Positions 44,543 through 52,407 of a stretch of 64,000 nucleotides of DNA are shown here, in pieces (position 1 is the stretch's first letter; each line of letters opens with the position of its first letter). The DNA is taken from assembly GCA_016713225.1 (NCBI GenBank), contig JADJPO010000001.1, forward strand, positions 1,178,001-1,242,000. Reading direction: 5' to 3'. The notes under the pieces were generated by a model. It worked only from the letters and a program-made list of their open reading frames with translations, had not been told where the DNA came from and did not search any database. The stretch is from Kineosporiaceae bacterium (lineage in GTDB: Bacteria > Actinomycetota > Actinomycetes > Actinomycetales > Kineosporiaceae). A program made the position numbers and the translations under genes.

Positions 44543-46045
44543 GTGGCCTCGAACCTGACCGAACACCCCCGCGGCCTGCCCTCGCCACGGCACGGCTCGC
44601 CCGGGGACGAGTCATCCCCACCGCCGGCACAGGGCTGCCGCGCACCGGGCGGCGAGGGGAGTTCGTCGCTGCTCGCACGCGCCTGGCGGGCGGCCGCCGA
44701 AGCCGGACCACCGGCCATGACGCTGAGCTGTGCCGAGTGCGGCCCGACGGTGCTGTGGGTCAATCGCGCGCTGGTCGACCTGTTGGGCAGCACCTCGTCG
44801 TTACTGGTGGGCCGCGCTCTGGATCAGCTTGCCGGCGTGGGCGCCGACCCGATGTCGGAATCTGCCTGGAACGTCGTGGCCGCCGAGCTGATCACCGGCC
44901 GGGGTGGCCAGCGAGAGGCCGGGGTGCAGCGTCCGGACGGCTCCGACGTCCGCGTTCAGCTCGATGCCAGCAACCTGTCCGAGACCCCGGGGAGCCTGGA
45001 CGGCTGGCTGATCGCGATTCACCCGTTGACCGACGCCCAGGCCGATCAGGCGGCCGCGCTCCGCGAGGCAGACCACCGCTTCCGGGCGCTCGCCGAGTCC
45101 GCTCCGGTGGGGATCCTCGTCTCCGAAGCGGGACTGCGGCTGGGCTATGTCAACGAGTGGTTCTGTGACCTGACGGCCCGGGCTCGCCATCAGCTGCTGG
45201 GTACCGAGTGGCTGGACGCCGTGGTCGCCGAGGATCTGCCCGTGGTGTACGCCGCCGTCGAGCAGGTGCTCACCGGCACGCCGCAAGAGCTCAATCTGCG
45301 TGTGGCCGGTGCCGGCGACACCCCGCGCTGGGTCCACCTGAGCCTGGCGCCGACCACCACCTCGGCCCGGGCTGCCGGCTTCATCGGGACCGCCGAGGAC
45401 GTCACCGATCGCCGCGCCTGGGAGGAGAAGATCACCTACCAGGCGCGCCACGATCCGCTGACCGGATTGGTCAACCGCCGCCGCCTGATCGAGCTGTTGC
45501 ACGAGACCCTCGAGAGCCGCCGCTCGTTCGACCGTCACTTCGCCGTGGTGTTCCTCGACCTGGACGGCTTCAAGCAGATCAACGATTCCCACGGCCACGA
45601 GGCCGGCGACCGGGTGCTGGTCGAGGTGGCCCGGCGGATGCGGGGCGTGGCGCGTGACTACGACATCGTGGGCCGCATCTCGGGGGACGAGTTCGTCCTG
45701 GTGCTGCGCAACGTTCCCGGTCCGATGGACGCCGAGGCGGCCGCGCGACGCCAGCTCGAGGCCCTGGAGGCACCGATCCGGATCGGATCGAGCGAGGTCA
45801 GGCTGTCGGCGAGTATCGGGGTCGTGCTGCCCTCGGGTGAGGACACCCCCGAGACCCTGCTCAAGGCAGCCGACGCCCTGATGTACCAGGCCAAGAGCGC
45901 CGGGGGTCACCGATTCGTGGTGGCCCGGCTGGTCTCGGATCCCCCGCCCGACCATGAGCTCGACCATGTGCCCGACCAGGTGCCCGACCAGGGGCTCGTT
46001 CAGGGGCCTGGCGCCGTTTCGGCCGAGGGCGAGGTGACCCGATGA
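44543..46045 (+). CDS. PAS-PAS-GGDEF diguanylate cyclase (SGDEF variant)
   Basis: A roughly 500-residue soluble signalling protein. Two PAS domains (VLWVNRALVDLLG and FRALAESAPVGILVSEAGLRLGYVN) precede a GGDEF domain (DPLTGLVNRRRLIELL, FLDLDGFKQINDSHGHEAGD). The active-site motif reads GRISGDEFVLVL, that is SGDEF rather than GGDEF, which is active in some cyclases. Start GTG 44543 is uncertain; ATG at 44717 would trim the first PAS. It may belong to the beta-oxidation transcript, 22 bases downstream. Confidence 0.85.
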   Translation: MASNLTEHPRGLPSPRHGSPGDESSPPPAQGCRAPGGEGSSSLLARAWRAAAEAGPPAMTLSCAECGPTVLWVNRALVDLLGSTSSLLVGRALDQLAGVGADPMSESAWNVVAAELITGRGGQREAGVQRPDGSDVRVQLDASNLSETPGSLDGWLIAIHPLTDAQADQAAALREADHRFRALAESAPVGILVSEAGLRLGYVNEWFCDLTARARHQLLGTEWLDAVVAEDLPVVYAAVEQVLTGTPQELNLRVAGAGDTPRWVHLSLAPTTTSARAAGFIGTAEDVTDRRAWEEKITYQARHDPLTGLVNRRRLIELLHETLESRRSFDRHFAVVFLDLDGFKQINDSHGHEAGDRVLVEVARRMRGVARDYDIVGRISGDEFVLVLRNVPGPMDAEAAARRQLEALEAPIRIGSSEVRLSASIGVVLPSGEDTPETLLKAADALMYQAKSAGGHRFVVARLVSDPPPDHELDHVPDQVPDQGLVQGPGAVSAEGEVTR

Positions 46046-46872
46046 CGACGGCCCTGGAGCGGTTGCGGGGACAGCAGGAGCTGGCAGGGCGCGCAGGCGC
46101 CGCGGTGCGGGTGCTCCGGATGGCCGACGATCCGAACGCTGCCGCCGCGGACCTGGCCCGGGCGATCGGCACCGACCCGTTGCTCGCGGCCCGGGTGCTG
46201 CGTACCGCCAACTCGACCTACTACGGCCTGAGTGGGCGGGTGTCCACCTTGGCCTTCGCCGTCTCGGTGCTGGGCTTCCAGGGTGTGCGGTCCCTCGCCG
46301 TGATGGCGGCGGCCGGCATCGACGATCCCCACGGTGCTCCCGACGGGTTCTGGGAGGCGGCCGCGTTGTGCGCGACCGGCGGTGAGATCGTCGCCCCGAT
46401 GCTCGGGGGCGATCCCGGGGACGCCTTCAGCGTCGGCCTGCTGCACCTGATCGGATCGGCGATGTTGCACCAGGCCCGCGATCCGGACGACGAACCGGTC
46501 ACCGTGTGTCTGCCGATGCGGCACGACGGCGACGCCCTACTGACCGCCGAGCGGCAGGCTTTCGGCGTGGGACACGACGAGATCGGCGCCGAGGTGCTCG
46601 CCGGCTGGCACGTGCCCACCCAGATCTGCACCCTGGTCGAACGGCACCATCGTGCGGCCATGCCTGATGCGCCGGTTCTGGAACGGGTGCTGCAGATCTC
46701 CCGCACCCTGGCCGACGCGATTCTGCGCGAGGAGTCCGACCTCAGCCGTGCCGTCGACACCTGCGCCTGGCTCAGCGGGGGGGTGCTGGGCCCGATGGTC
46801 GCCGAGTCGGTGGCCGAACGGATGCAGGTGCGGGCGCAGGCCCTGCTCGAGGGGCTGCGGCCGGGCGGGTGA
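46042..46872 (+). CDS. HDOD domain signalling protein
   Basis: A 276-residue protein with an HDOD domain: LARAIGTDPLLAARVLRTANSTYYG, VSTLAFAVSVLGFQGVRSLAV and the HxxxG-like HDEIGAEVLAGWHVP. HDOD proteins lack the HD-GYP catalytic residues and act as signalling partners. ATGA overlap with the GGDEF gene indicates a shared c-di-GMP circuit. Confidence 0.85.
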   Translation: MTTALERLRGQQELAGRAGAAVRVLRMADDPNAAAADLARAIGTDPLLAARVLRTANSTYYGLSGRVSTLAFAVSVLGFQGVRSLAVMAAAGIDDPHGAPDGFWEAAALCATGGEIVAPMLGGDPGDAFSVGLLHLIGSAMLHQARDPDDEPVTVCLPMRHDGDALLTAERQAFGVGHDEIGAEVLAGWHVPTQICTLVERHHRAAMPDAPVLERVLQISRTLADAILREESDLSRAVDTCAWLSGGVLGPMVAESVAERMQVRAQALLEGLRPGG

Positions 46873-46933
46873 GTGACGTCGTCCGAGATGTGGCGACCTG
46901 CCCGGTGCCGATGCCGGATGATCGGCTAGCCTG

Positions 46934-46968
46934 CTGAGCCGCACACGCTTTCAGCGGGTGCGGCTCAG
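46934..46968 (+). promoter_or_regulatory. 5' leader hairpin masking the ribonuclease Shine-Dalgarno
   Basis: CTGAGCCGCAC (46934-46944) pairs perfectly over 11 bases with GTGCGGCTCAG (46958-46968). The 3' arm includes the first two bases of CAGGAGG, the ribonuclease Shine-Dalgarno. TAGCCT at 46926-46931 is a candidate -10 just upstream. Confidence 0.45.
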
Positions 46969-46978
46969 GAGGCGTGTG

Positions 46979-47485
46979 GTGTCGGCAGCGGGGTCGTCGT
47001 CCGGGCGCTCCACGGCGCTCTCACCCCGTGGTCTGGGCGTCCTGCTGACCTTCTTCGTGCTGGTCGTCGCGGCGATCTGGTTGCTGAACCGGCCGGACGC
47101 CGCCGCGACCTCCGCTCCCGCCGTCGTCCGGTCTGCAGCGCCCACTGTGTCGAGCTCGGCCCTGCCCTCGCTGTCGACCCGGACACCGCCGCCGTCGTCG
47201 GCCTCGGTGCGGACCAAGGCCCGCTACGTCCTGGCGGTGGTCGACGCCACCGGCGAGGCGCCGTCCGGGTACGTGGGTGGGCGGCAGTTCATGAACGACG
47301 AGCGCGGCGGCACCACCGCCTTGCCGCGCCGGGACCGGGGCGGGCGCGCGGTGACCTATCACGAGTACGACGTCAATCCACGACGCTCCGGGGTGAATCG
47401 GGGCCCCCAGCGACTGGTCGTGGGCAGCGACGGCTCGGCCTATCTGACGGCCGACCACTACGTCACCTGGGAGCGGTTGCGATGA
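46979..47485 (+). CDS. Barnase-family (N1/T1) guanyl-specific ribonuclease
   Basis: A 168-residue protein with an N-terminal membrane or signal segment (residues 17-36), a Ser/Ala/Pro linker and a microbial ribonuclease domain in the last 75 residues. GYVGGRQFMNDERGG aligns with barnase, and the catalytic residues appear as Glu in YHEYDV, Arg in GPQRLVV and His in TADHYVTW. It cleaves RNA after guanine. Start is GTG 46979, six bases after AGGAGG. Barstar follows with four bases overlap, as an immunity protein. Confidence 0.88.
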   Translation: MSAAGSSSGRSTALSPRGLGVLLTFFVLVVAAIWLLNRPDAAATSAPAVVRSAAPTVSSSALPSLSTRTPPPSSASVRTKARYVLAVVDATGEAPSGYVGGRQFMNDERGGTTALPRRDRGGRAVTYHEYDVNPRRSGVNRGPQRLVVGSDGSAYLTADHYVTWERLR

Positions 47486-47997
47486 GGGGATTGGGCCTGA
47501 CAGCCTCGCCCGAGACGCTGGCAACGCAGATCGATGCGGTGTTCGAGGTGGCCGGGGCGGTCCGACGGCTGGACGGTTCCCGGATGCTCACCACACCGGA
47601 GCTGTTCGCCGAGTTCGCCCGGCGGCTCGACTTTCCCGGCTACTTCGGGCACAACTGGTCTGCCCTGGAGGATTGCCTGGCCAACCTGGAGTGGCTGTCG
47701 GCACCGGCCTACCTGCTGGTCATCGACGGCGCCGAACACGTTCTGGACGAGGCCGAGCCGGAGGATCTGGCGGTGTTCGGCGGCGTGCTGCAGCGGGCCG
47801 CCCAGGTCTGGTCGGAGCCGGTCGAGAAGGGCGAGTGGTGGGACCGGCCCGGCATGGACTTCGGGGTGCTGCTGCACTCGAGTACCGAGGCGGGCGCCGC
47901 GGCGGTCAGGTCGCGCTGGGAGGCGGTCGGGATCGAGCTGAGCGAGCCGGCCGAACCGGGTGCACCCGCTGATCCCACCGAACTGCTCGACCCCTGA
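47482..47997 (+). CDS. Barstar-family ribonuclease inhibitor
   Basis: A 171-residue barstar-like protein: LDFPGYFGHNWSALEDCLANLEWL matches the inhibitory helix region of barstar (PEYYGENLDALWDAL type), with a conserved Tyr, Asn and acidic residue. It is longer than classical barstar (about 90 residues) through flanking extensions. ATG overlaps the ribonuclease stop, giving coupled production of toxin and antidote. Confidence 0.85.
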   Translation: MRGLGLTASPETLATQIDAVFEVAGAVRRLDGSRMLTTPELFAEFARRLDFPGYFGHNWSALEDCLANLEWLSAPAYLLVIDGAEHVLDEAEPEDLAVFGGVLQRAAQVWSEPVEKGEWWDRPGMDFGVLLHSSTEAGAAAVRSRWEAVGIELSEPAEPGAPADPTELLDP

Positions 47998-48012
47998 GCC
48001 GCCCGACCCCCC

Positions 48013-48076
48013 GTGATCATGTAATCCGTGCACGCTTGTGAATGACTTCACAAGCGCGCACGGATTACATGATCAC
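48013..48076. repeat. Family B palindrome, copy B2
   Basis: A 28-base arm (48013-48040, starting GTGATCATGTAATCCGTGCAC) pairs with 48049-48076 at 27 positions round an eight-base loop. It lies between the convergent barstar and phosphotransferase genes, where it could end transcription both ways. Confidence 0.8.
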
Positions 48077-48083
48077 CGCGGTT

Positions 48084-49027
48084 TCAGGTGTCGAGAGCCT
48101 TGAGGATCGCGATCGACAACCCGACGGTCTGCGCGTCGCCGTCCCGGGCGGCCCAGGAGGCATTCAGGGTGGCGTGCACGATCGTCCAGGCCCGCGCCCG
48201 ATCACGGTCCAGCTCCGCTGCGTCGCAGAGGATCTCGAATCGATGCCGGACGCCGCGGCGCACCGACGGGGCCGCGGTGTAGTCCTCGGATCGGTTGCGC
48301 AGGACGGGCTGCACCTCGAAGCCGGGGTGGCCCGCCATCGGCTTGGGGTCGATGGCCAGCCAGGGTTCGCGCAGCCCGGCGAGCACGTTCTCGAAGTGCA
48401 GATCGGTGTGGATCAGCGTCGCCGTGCTCGCGGGATCGGTCGACAACTCCCGCGCCAGCGCATGCGATTGATCGACGAACCGGCGTGGCAGGGCCTCGGG
48501 ATGCTCGACGAGCCCGGCCAGTCCGGTGGCCACGTAGTCGGTCAGCCGCACCAGCTGGGGCAGCGCCGGGACGTGGAGTCGGCGCAGCAGTCCACCGATC
48601 ACCGCGCAGGCGTGCTCGACGGGCAGCGTCGTCAGGTCGCGGTCGGCGTCCAACGGCTCGAGCAGCAGCGCGCCGCGCCCAGGGTCGGCAGCGATCAGCC
48701 GGACGGCGCCCACGCCGGCCCAGCGACGCAAGGCGAGGTGCTCGCCGCGGGACTCCCGATGGGGCCACCCCAGTTTCAGCATCGCTGTGTCGGCTGTGTC
48801 GAGGGTGCTGGGGGCGCCGGGGGTGCCGGCTGTGCGGCTGACCGGGACGACGACGGCGGTCCGACCGGTGCGCACCGGCGCGCCGGTCGGCTCGAGCTGC
48901 CAGGTGATGAGTTGTTGCTCGATCAGCCGGTCGGCCCCGCGGCCCAGGTGGCGCCGTCCGGTCCGCCGTCGGCCGGCAACCGGGCCATCCGGTCGAGCCA
49001 CTCCGGCGGAAGCTCCACCCGGCTCAT
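48084..49027 (-). pseudogene. Aminoglycoside/hydroxyurea phosphotransferase (APH_6_hur), frameshifted
   Basis: The start ATG 49027 begins MSRVELPPEWLDRMARLPAD, the usual opening of this family, then the frame stops after WAAGPTG. The remainder (RLIEQQLITWQLEPTGAPVR onward) is in another frame up to 48084 and holds HTDLHFENVL and AIDPKPMAG, the kinase motifs. One extra C in the run at 48935-48938 (forward strand) restores the full protein of about 314 residues. The ATG overlaps the PIG-L stop by four bases. Whether the gene is truly broken depends on that base. Confidence 0.7.
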
Positions 49028-49929
49028 GGGTGCGGCCTCAGGGAGGCCATCACGTCGTCCAGCAGCGGGGATGCCGGGGCTCGGCCGACCTCGACGAACC
49101 ACTCGCGGCCGAGGATCAGGCGGGCGAGGGGGCCGGGCAGGCGGCCCAGGACCGCGACGGTGCGCCGCCCGCCGGCAGGCTCCTCGCCCGTGGTCTGGCT
49201 GGCGTGGGCGAGCAACGCCGCCTGCTTGGCCGGCACCTGTCGGCGGACGTCGATGCGATGGGTCAACTCGTGACGCGGTGTGTAGGCCGTGGCCAGGGAT
49301 GCCGCGAGTCCGCTGGGCAGCAGCCGCAGCCGGGCTGCCAGGCGCACCCCGCGGGCGAACAGGTCACGGTCGACGGTCGCCTCGAGCAACACCGGGGTGC
49401 CGGCCAGCTCGGCGGCGCGTCGTCCCACGTGATGGGCGCGGACGTGGTCGGGATGGCCGTAGCCGCCGCTGACCTCGTAGCTGGTCAGGACGGCGGCGGA
49501 CTCCTCGCGCAGGATCGCGGCGAGGCGCGCGGCGGCGTCCTCGATCGAGGCGTGCACGAAGGTGGGACGCCTCCAGGTGCCCGCAGCGGGTGAATCGCCG
49601 GGCGGATCGTTGGTTGCATCATTGGTTGCATCGGCGGGATCGGGTTCGATGCGGTCGGGTTCGTTGCCGTGCAGGCCCGAGTCGGCGTAGCCGAGCCACT
49701 CCACGCGGGCGGCGCCGATCGCCCGGGCGGAAGCCTGCAGCTCGGCCAGCCGGCGCCTGCCGAGGTCGACCCCGTGCCCGAAGGCGTCGGCCGCCAGGCC
49801 CGCGCCACCGTCGGTCGCCGTGACCAGGACGACGCGGTGCCCCGCGGCGGCCAGGCCGGCCAGCGTGCCCGCGGTGAGCAGCGCCTCGTCGTCCGGGTGG
49901 GCGTGGAACGAGACGACGGTCACCGACAT
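49024..49929 (-). CDS. PIG-L family deacetylase (MshB/Mca-like)
   Basis: A 301-residue zinc deacetylase of the LmbE/PIG-L family. The zinc motif is HAHPDDE near the N-terminus and the second His comes from YGHPDHVRAH. Mycothiol enzymes MshB and Mca belong here, but the substrate cannot be settled. Translation of the phosphotransferase starts on its stop. Start ATG 49929 lies seven bases after a TAGCGT-type -10, suggesting a leaderless message. Confidence 0.85.
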   Translation of the reverse strand: MSVTVVSFHAHPDDEALLTAGTLAGLAAAGHRVVLVTATDGGAGLAADAFGHGVDLGRRRLAELQASARAIGAARVEWLGYADSGLHGNEPDRIEPDPADATNDATNDPPGDSPAAGTWRRPTFVHASIEDAAARLAAILREESAAVLTSYEVSGGYGHPDHVRAHHVGRRAAELAGTPVLLEATVDRDLFARGVRLAARLRLLPSGLAASLATAYTPRHELTHRIDVRRQVPAKQAALLAHASQTTGEEPAGGRRTVAVLGRLPGPLARLILGREWFVEVGRAPASPLLDDVMASLRPHP

Positions 49930-49968
49930 GCCGGGCACGCTAGCGCCCCACCCGTAGGGTCGGCGGTC
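49930..49968. promoter_or_regulatory. Back-to-back leaderless promoters
   Basis: The 39-bp gap contains TAGGGT (49955-49960) eight bases before the glycosyltransferase ATG, and TAGCGT on the reverse strand seven bases before the deacetylase ATG. No Shine-Dalgarno is present on either side. Confidence 0.5.
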
Positions 49969-51117
49969 ATGAGGGTGCTGCACGTCTCGGACTGCTACCT
50001 GCCGCGCCTCGGCGGCATCGAGACCCAGGTGCACCATCTCGCTCAGCGTCAGCAGGCGGCCGGGCACGCGGTCGAGGTGCTCACCGCCACGCCGAGAGCG
50101 CGTCACGACCGGACGGCGTTCGAGGTGATCGACGGGGTGGGCGTTCACCGGGCTGTCGTCGACCTGCCCTTCGAGCTGCCGGTGCACCCGCGTGCCGGGG
50201 CGCAGGTGACGCGGTCGCTGAACCAGGCCCGTCGGGCGGCTCGCCCCTACGACGTCGCGCACGTCCACACGGGGGTGATCTCGCAGTTCGCCTACGCCGC
50301 GATACCGGCCCTGCTGGCGGCGGCGATGCCCGTGGTGGTGACGGTGCACTCGATGTGGGGTCCGGCCGCGGTGATGTTGCGGCCGCTGGATCGGCTGGTC
50401 GGGTGGTCACGCCGGCCGATCGTGATCAGCGCCGTGAGCTGGGTCGCCGCGGAACCCCTGCGGCGGGCGGGGGCACAGGTGAGGGTGATCCCCAATGGCA
50501 TCGATGTGAACCTCTGGCGGCTGGATCCGTTGCCGCGCAACGACTCCGAGCTGGTCGTGGCCTCCGTGATGCGGCTGGCACCGCGCAAGCGCGGGATCGC
50601 GCTGCTGCGGGCGTTGCACACGGTTCGGCAGAACCTGGCGGGTGAGGTGCGGCTGCGCGCGCTGATCGTGGGGGAGGGGCCCGACCGGCGCCGACTCGAG
50701 CGCTACCTCGACGGACCCGGTGCCGCGGTGGCCATGCGCGACTGGGTCGAGCTGCCCGGCCGGTGGGACGCGGCGGCGATCCGCGAGCTGTACCGGCGGG
50801 CTGACATGTTCGTCTCGGCGGCCGAGCTGGAGTCGTTCGGCATCGCCGCCCTCGAGGCTCGTGCGGCCGGAATCCCTGTGGTGGCAAGGGATTCCACCGG
50901 GGTGGGCGAGTTCGTCCGGCACGACGTGCACGGCCTGCTGGTGCCGGACGACGCCCAGCTGGCGGCCGCCGTCCTGGCTCTGGCGCGCGACCCGGCCCGG
51001 CGCCATCGCCTGGCCGAGGCGGCCCGCGCCGAACCCCCACCCACCACCTGGGACGCCGTGCTGGAGCGGTGCGAGGCGGCCTACCGAGACGCCATCACCC
51101 TGCGCACCCCCCGGTGA
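49969..51117 (+). CDS. Glycosyltransferase family 4
   Basis: A 382-residue GT-B enzyme. The N-terminal domain has YLPRLGGIETQVHHLAQRQ, and the C-terminal sugar-nucleotide domain has VIPNGID, LVVASVMRLAPRKRG, FVSAAELESFGIAALEARAAGIPVVA (the E-x7-E motif). It transfers a sugar from a nucleotide donor to an unknown acceptor such as a lipid or MSH precursor. The next element, B3, supplies the TGA stop at 51115. Confidence 0.85.
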   Translation: MRVLHVSDCYLPRLGGIETQVHHLAQRQQAAGHAVEVLTATPRARHDRTAFEVIDGVGVHRAVVDLPFELPVHPRAGAQVTRSLNQARRAARPYDVAHVHTGVISQFAYAAIPALLAAAMPVVVTVHSMWGPAAVMLRPLDRLVGWSRRPIVISAVSWVAAEPLRRAGAQVRVIPNGIDVNLWRLDPLPRNDSELVVASVMRLAPRKRGIALLRALHTVRQNLAGEVRLRALIVGEGPDRRRLERYLDGPGAAVAMRDWVELPGRWDAAAIRELYRRADMFVSAAELESFGIAALEARAAGIPVVARDSTGVGEFVRHDVHGLLVPDDAQLAAAVLALARDPARRHRLAEAARAEPPPTTWDAVLERCEAAYRDAITLRTPR

Positions 51118-51216
51118 TCATGTAATCCGCGCACAAACCCTCGGTGATCATGCAATCCGTGCACGCTCGTGAACGGATTCACGAGCGTGCACGGATTGCA
51201 TGATCACCGAGGGTTT
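51113..51216. repeat. Family B palindrome, copy B3 with partial repeat
   Basis: The arms 51135-51173 and 51178-51216 are exact inverted copies over 39 bases with a four-base loop (CGGA). A partial direct copy (GGTGATCATGTAATCCG) precedes them at 51113 and contains the glycosyltransferase stop. It separates the convergent glycosyltransferase and Ppx/GppA genes. Confidence 0.85.
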
Positions 51217-51221
51217 GGGTG

Positions 51222-52145
51222 TCAGAGCGTGTCGAGGGTGGACAGGATCAGGCCCTCACGCAACGCCCAGGGGCAGATCTCGAGCTCGTCGATCTCGAAC
51301 AGGTCCATCACCGCGTCGGCTACCAGGGCGCCGGCGATCATCTGGTGCGCCCGGTTCGCCGAGACGCCGGGCAGTTTGGCGAATTCGGTGGCCGACATGG
51401 TCACCAGGCCGGGCAGTTTGGCCGTGAGCGCCGCCCGGTCGAGGACCCGGCGGGTCTGCGTGCCCTCGCTGGACGGCGCGGCGCCACAGATCCGGGCGAG
51501 CGAGCGGAAGGTCTTGCTGGTGGCCACGCTGGTGTCGATGGCGCCCAGTCGCAGGATCGCCCCCGCCTCGCGGGCGATCTCGGTGCGGATGTAGCTGCGC
51601 AACTCGGCGACGGCCGAGGCCTTGGGGGGCGAGGCGCGCAGCCAGTCGCGGGTGAGCCGGGCGGCACCCAGGGCGAGGCTCTGCGCCACGTCCGGCTCCT
51701 CGTCCGGCCCGGCGGCGATCTCGAGCGAGCCGCCGCCGATGTCGAAGACCTGCAGCTTGCCGGCGTGCCAGCCCAGCCAGCGTCGTACGGCGAGAAAGGT
51801 CAGCCGGGCCTCGTCGGCGCCTGAGAGCACCTTCAGGTCGAGTTCGGTCTTCTCGCGGACGGCGGCCAGCGTCTTCTCGCCGTTGGCCGCGTCGCGGATG
51901 GCGGAGGTGGCGAAGGCGAGGACCGACTCGCAGCCCTTGTCGGCCGCGGCCTGCTTGGCCGCGGCGACGAAGTCGAGGAGTGAGGCGACGCCGACATCAT
52001 CGACGCGTCCGGCGGCATCGATGTGCTCGGACAAGTGCAACGGCCGCTTGATCGAGTACGCAGCCAGCGGCGCTGCGCCGCGGTGGGCGTCCACGACGAG
52101 CAGGTGACCGGTGTTGGATCCGATGTCGAGAACGGCCAAGCGCAC
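51222..52145 (-). CDS. ppx: Ppx/GppA family exopolyphosphatase
   Basis: A 307-residue member of the ASKHA-fold Ppx/GppA family. Phosphate-binding motifs are VLDIGSNTGHLLVVD at the N-terminus and VFDIGGGSLEIAAG in the middle. Its length matches the short actinobacterial Ppx, which hydrolyses polyphosphate or pppGpp. Start GTG at 52145. Confidence 0.88.
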   Translation of the reverse strand: MRLAVLDIGSNTGHLLVVDAHRGAAPLAAYSIKRPLHLSEHIDAAGRVDDVGVASLLDFVAAAKQAAADKGCESVLAFATSAIRDAANGEKTLAAVREKTELDLKVLSGADEARLTFLAVRRWLGWHAGKLQVFDIGGGSLEIAAGPDEEPDVAQSLALGAARLTRDWLRASPPKASAVAELRSYIRTEIAREAGAILRLGAIDTSVATSKTFRSLARICGAAPSSEGTQTRRVLDRAALTAKLPGLVTMSATEFAKLPGVSANRAHQMIAGALVADAVMDLFEIDELEICPWALREGLILSTLDTL

Positions 52146-52407
52146 GCCATCAACCTAACGGTTCGTCGAGAGATCTCGGACTTGGGTTTACTCACAGTGC
52201 CCTGCCATGACGGTGTGCTCGACGTGTGGCCCGAATGGTTGCCGCCCGACGGGTCACGCTGGGCTGCGGAGATGTCGTCCGGTCCGCCAGACGGGTACCG
52301 TTTCGCGGGACGCGGCGTAGGCGCGGCAGGCGCGGTGGCCAGGAAGATCTGGTGTCGCTTACGCAAAGTCACGAAGCCGGTGCAATATGGGGCGGAGAGG
52401 GGGCGGA
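52146..52407. other. Intergenic region, no gene seen
   Basis: A 262-bp divergent gap. A TTTACT element near 52187 could be a promoter for the FHA gene, but no convincing small ORF, RNA or repeat is seen. Confidence 0.3.
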
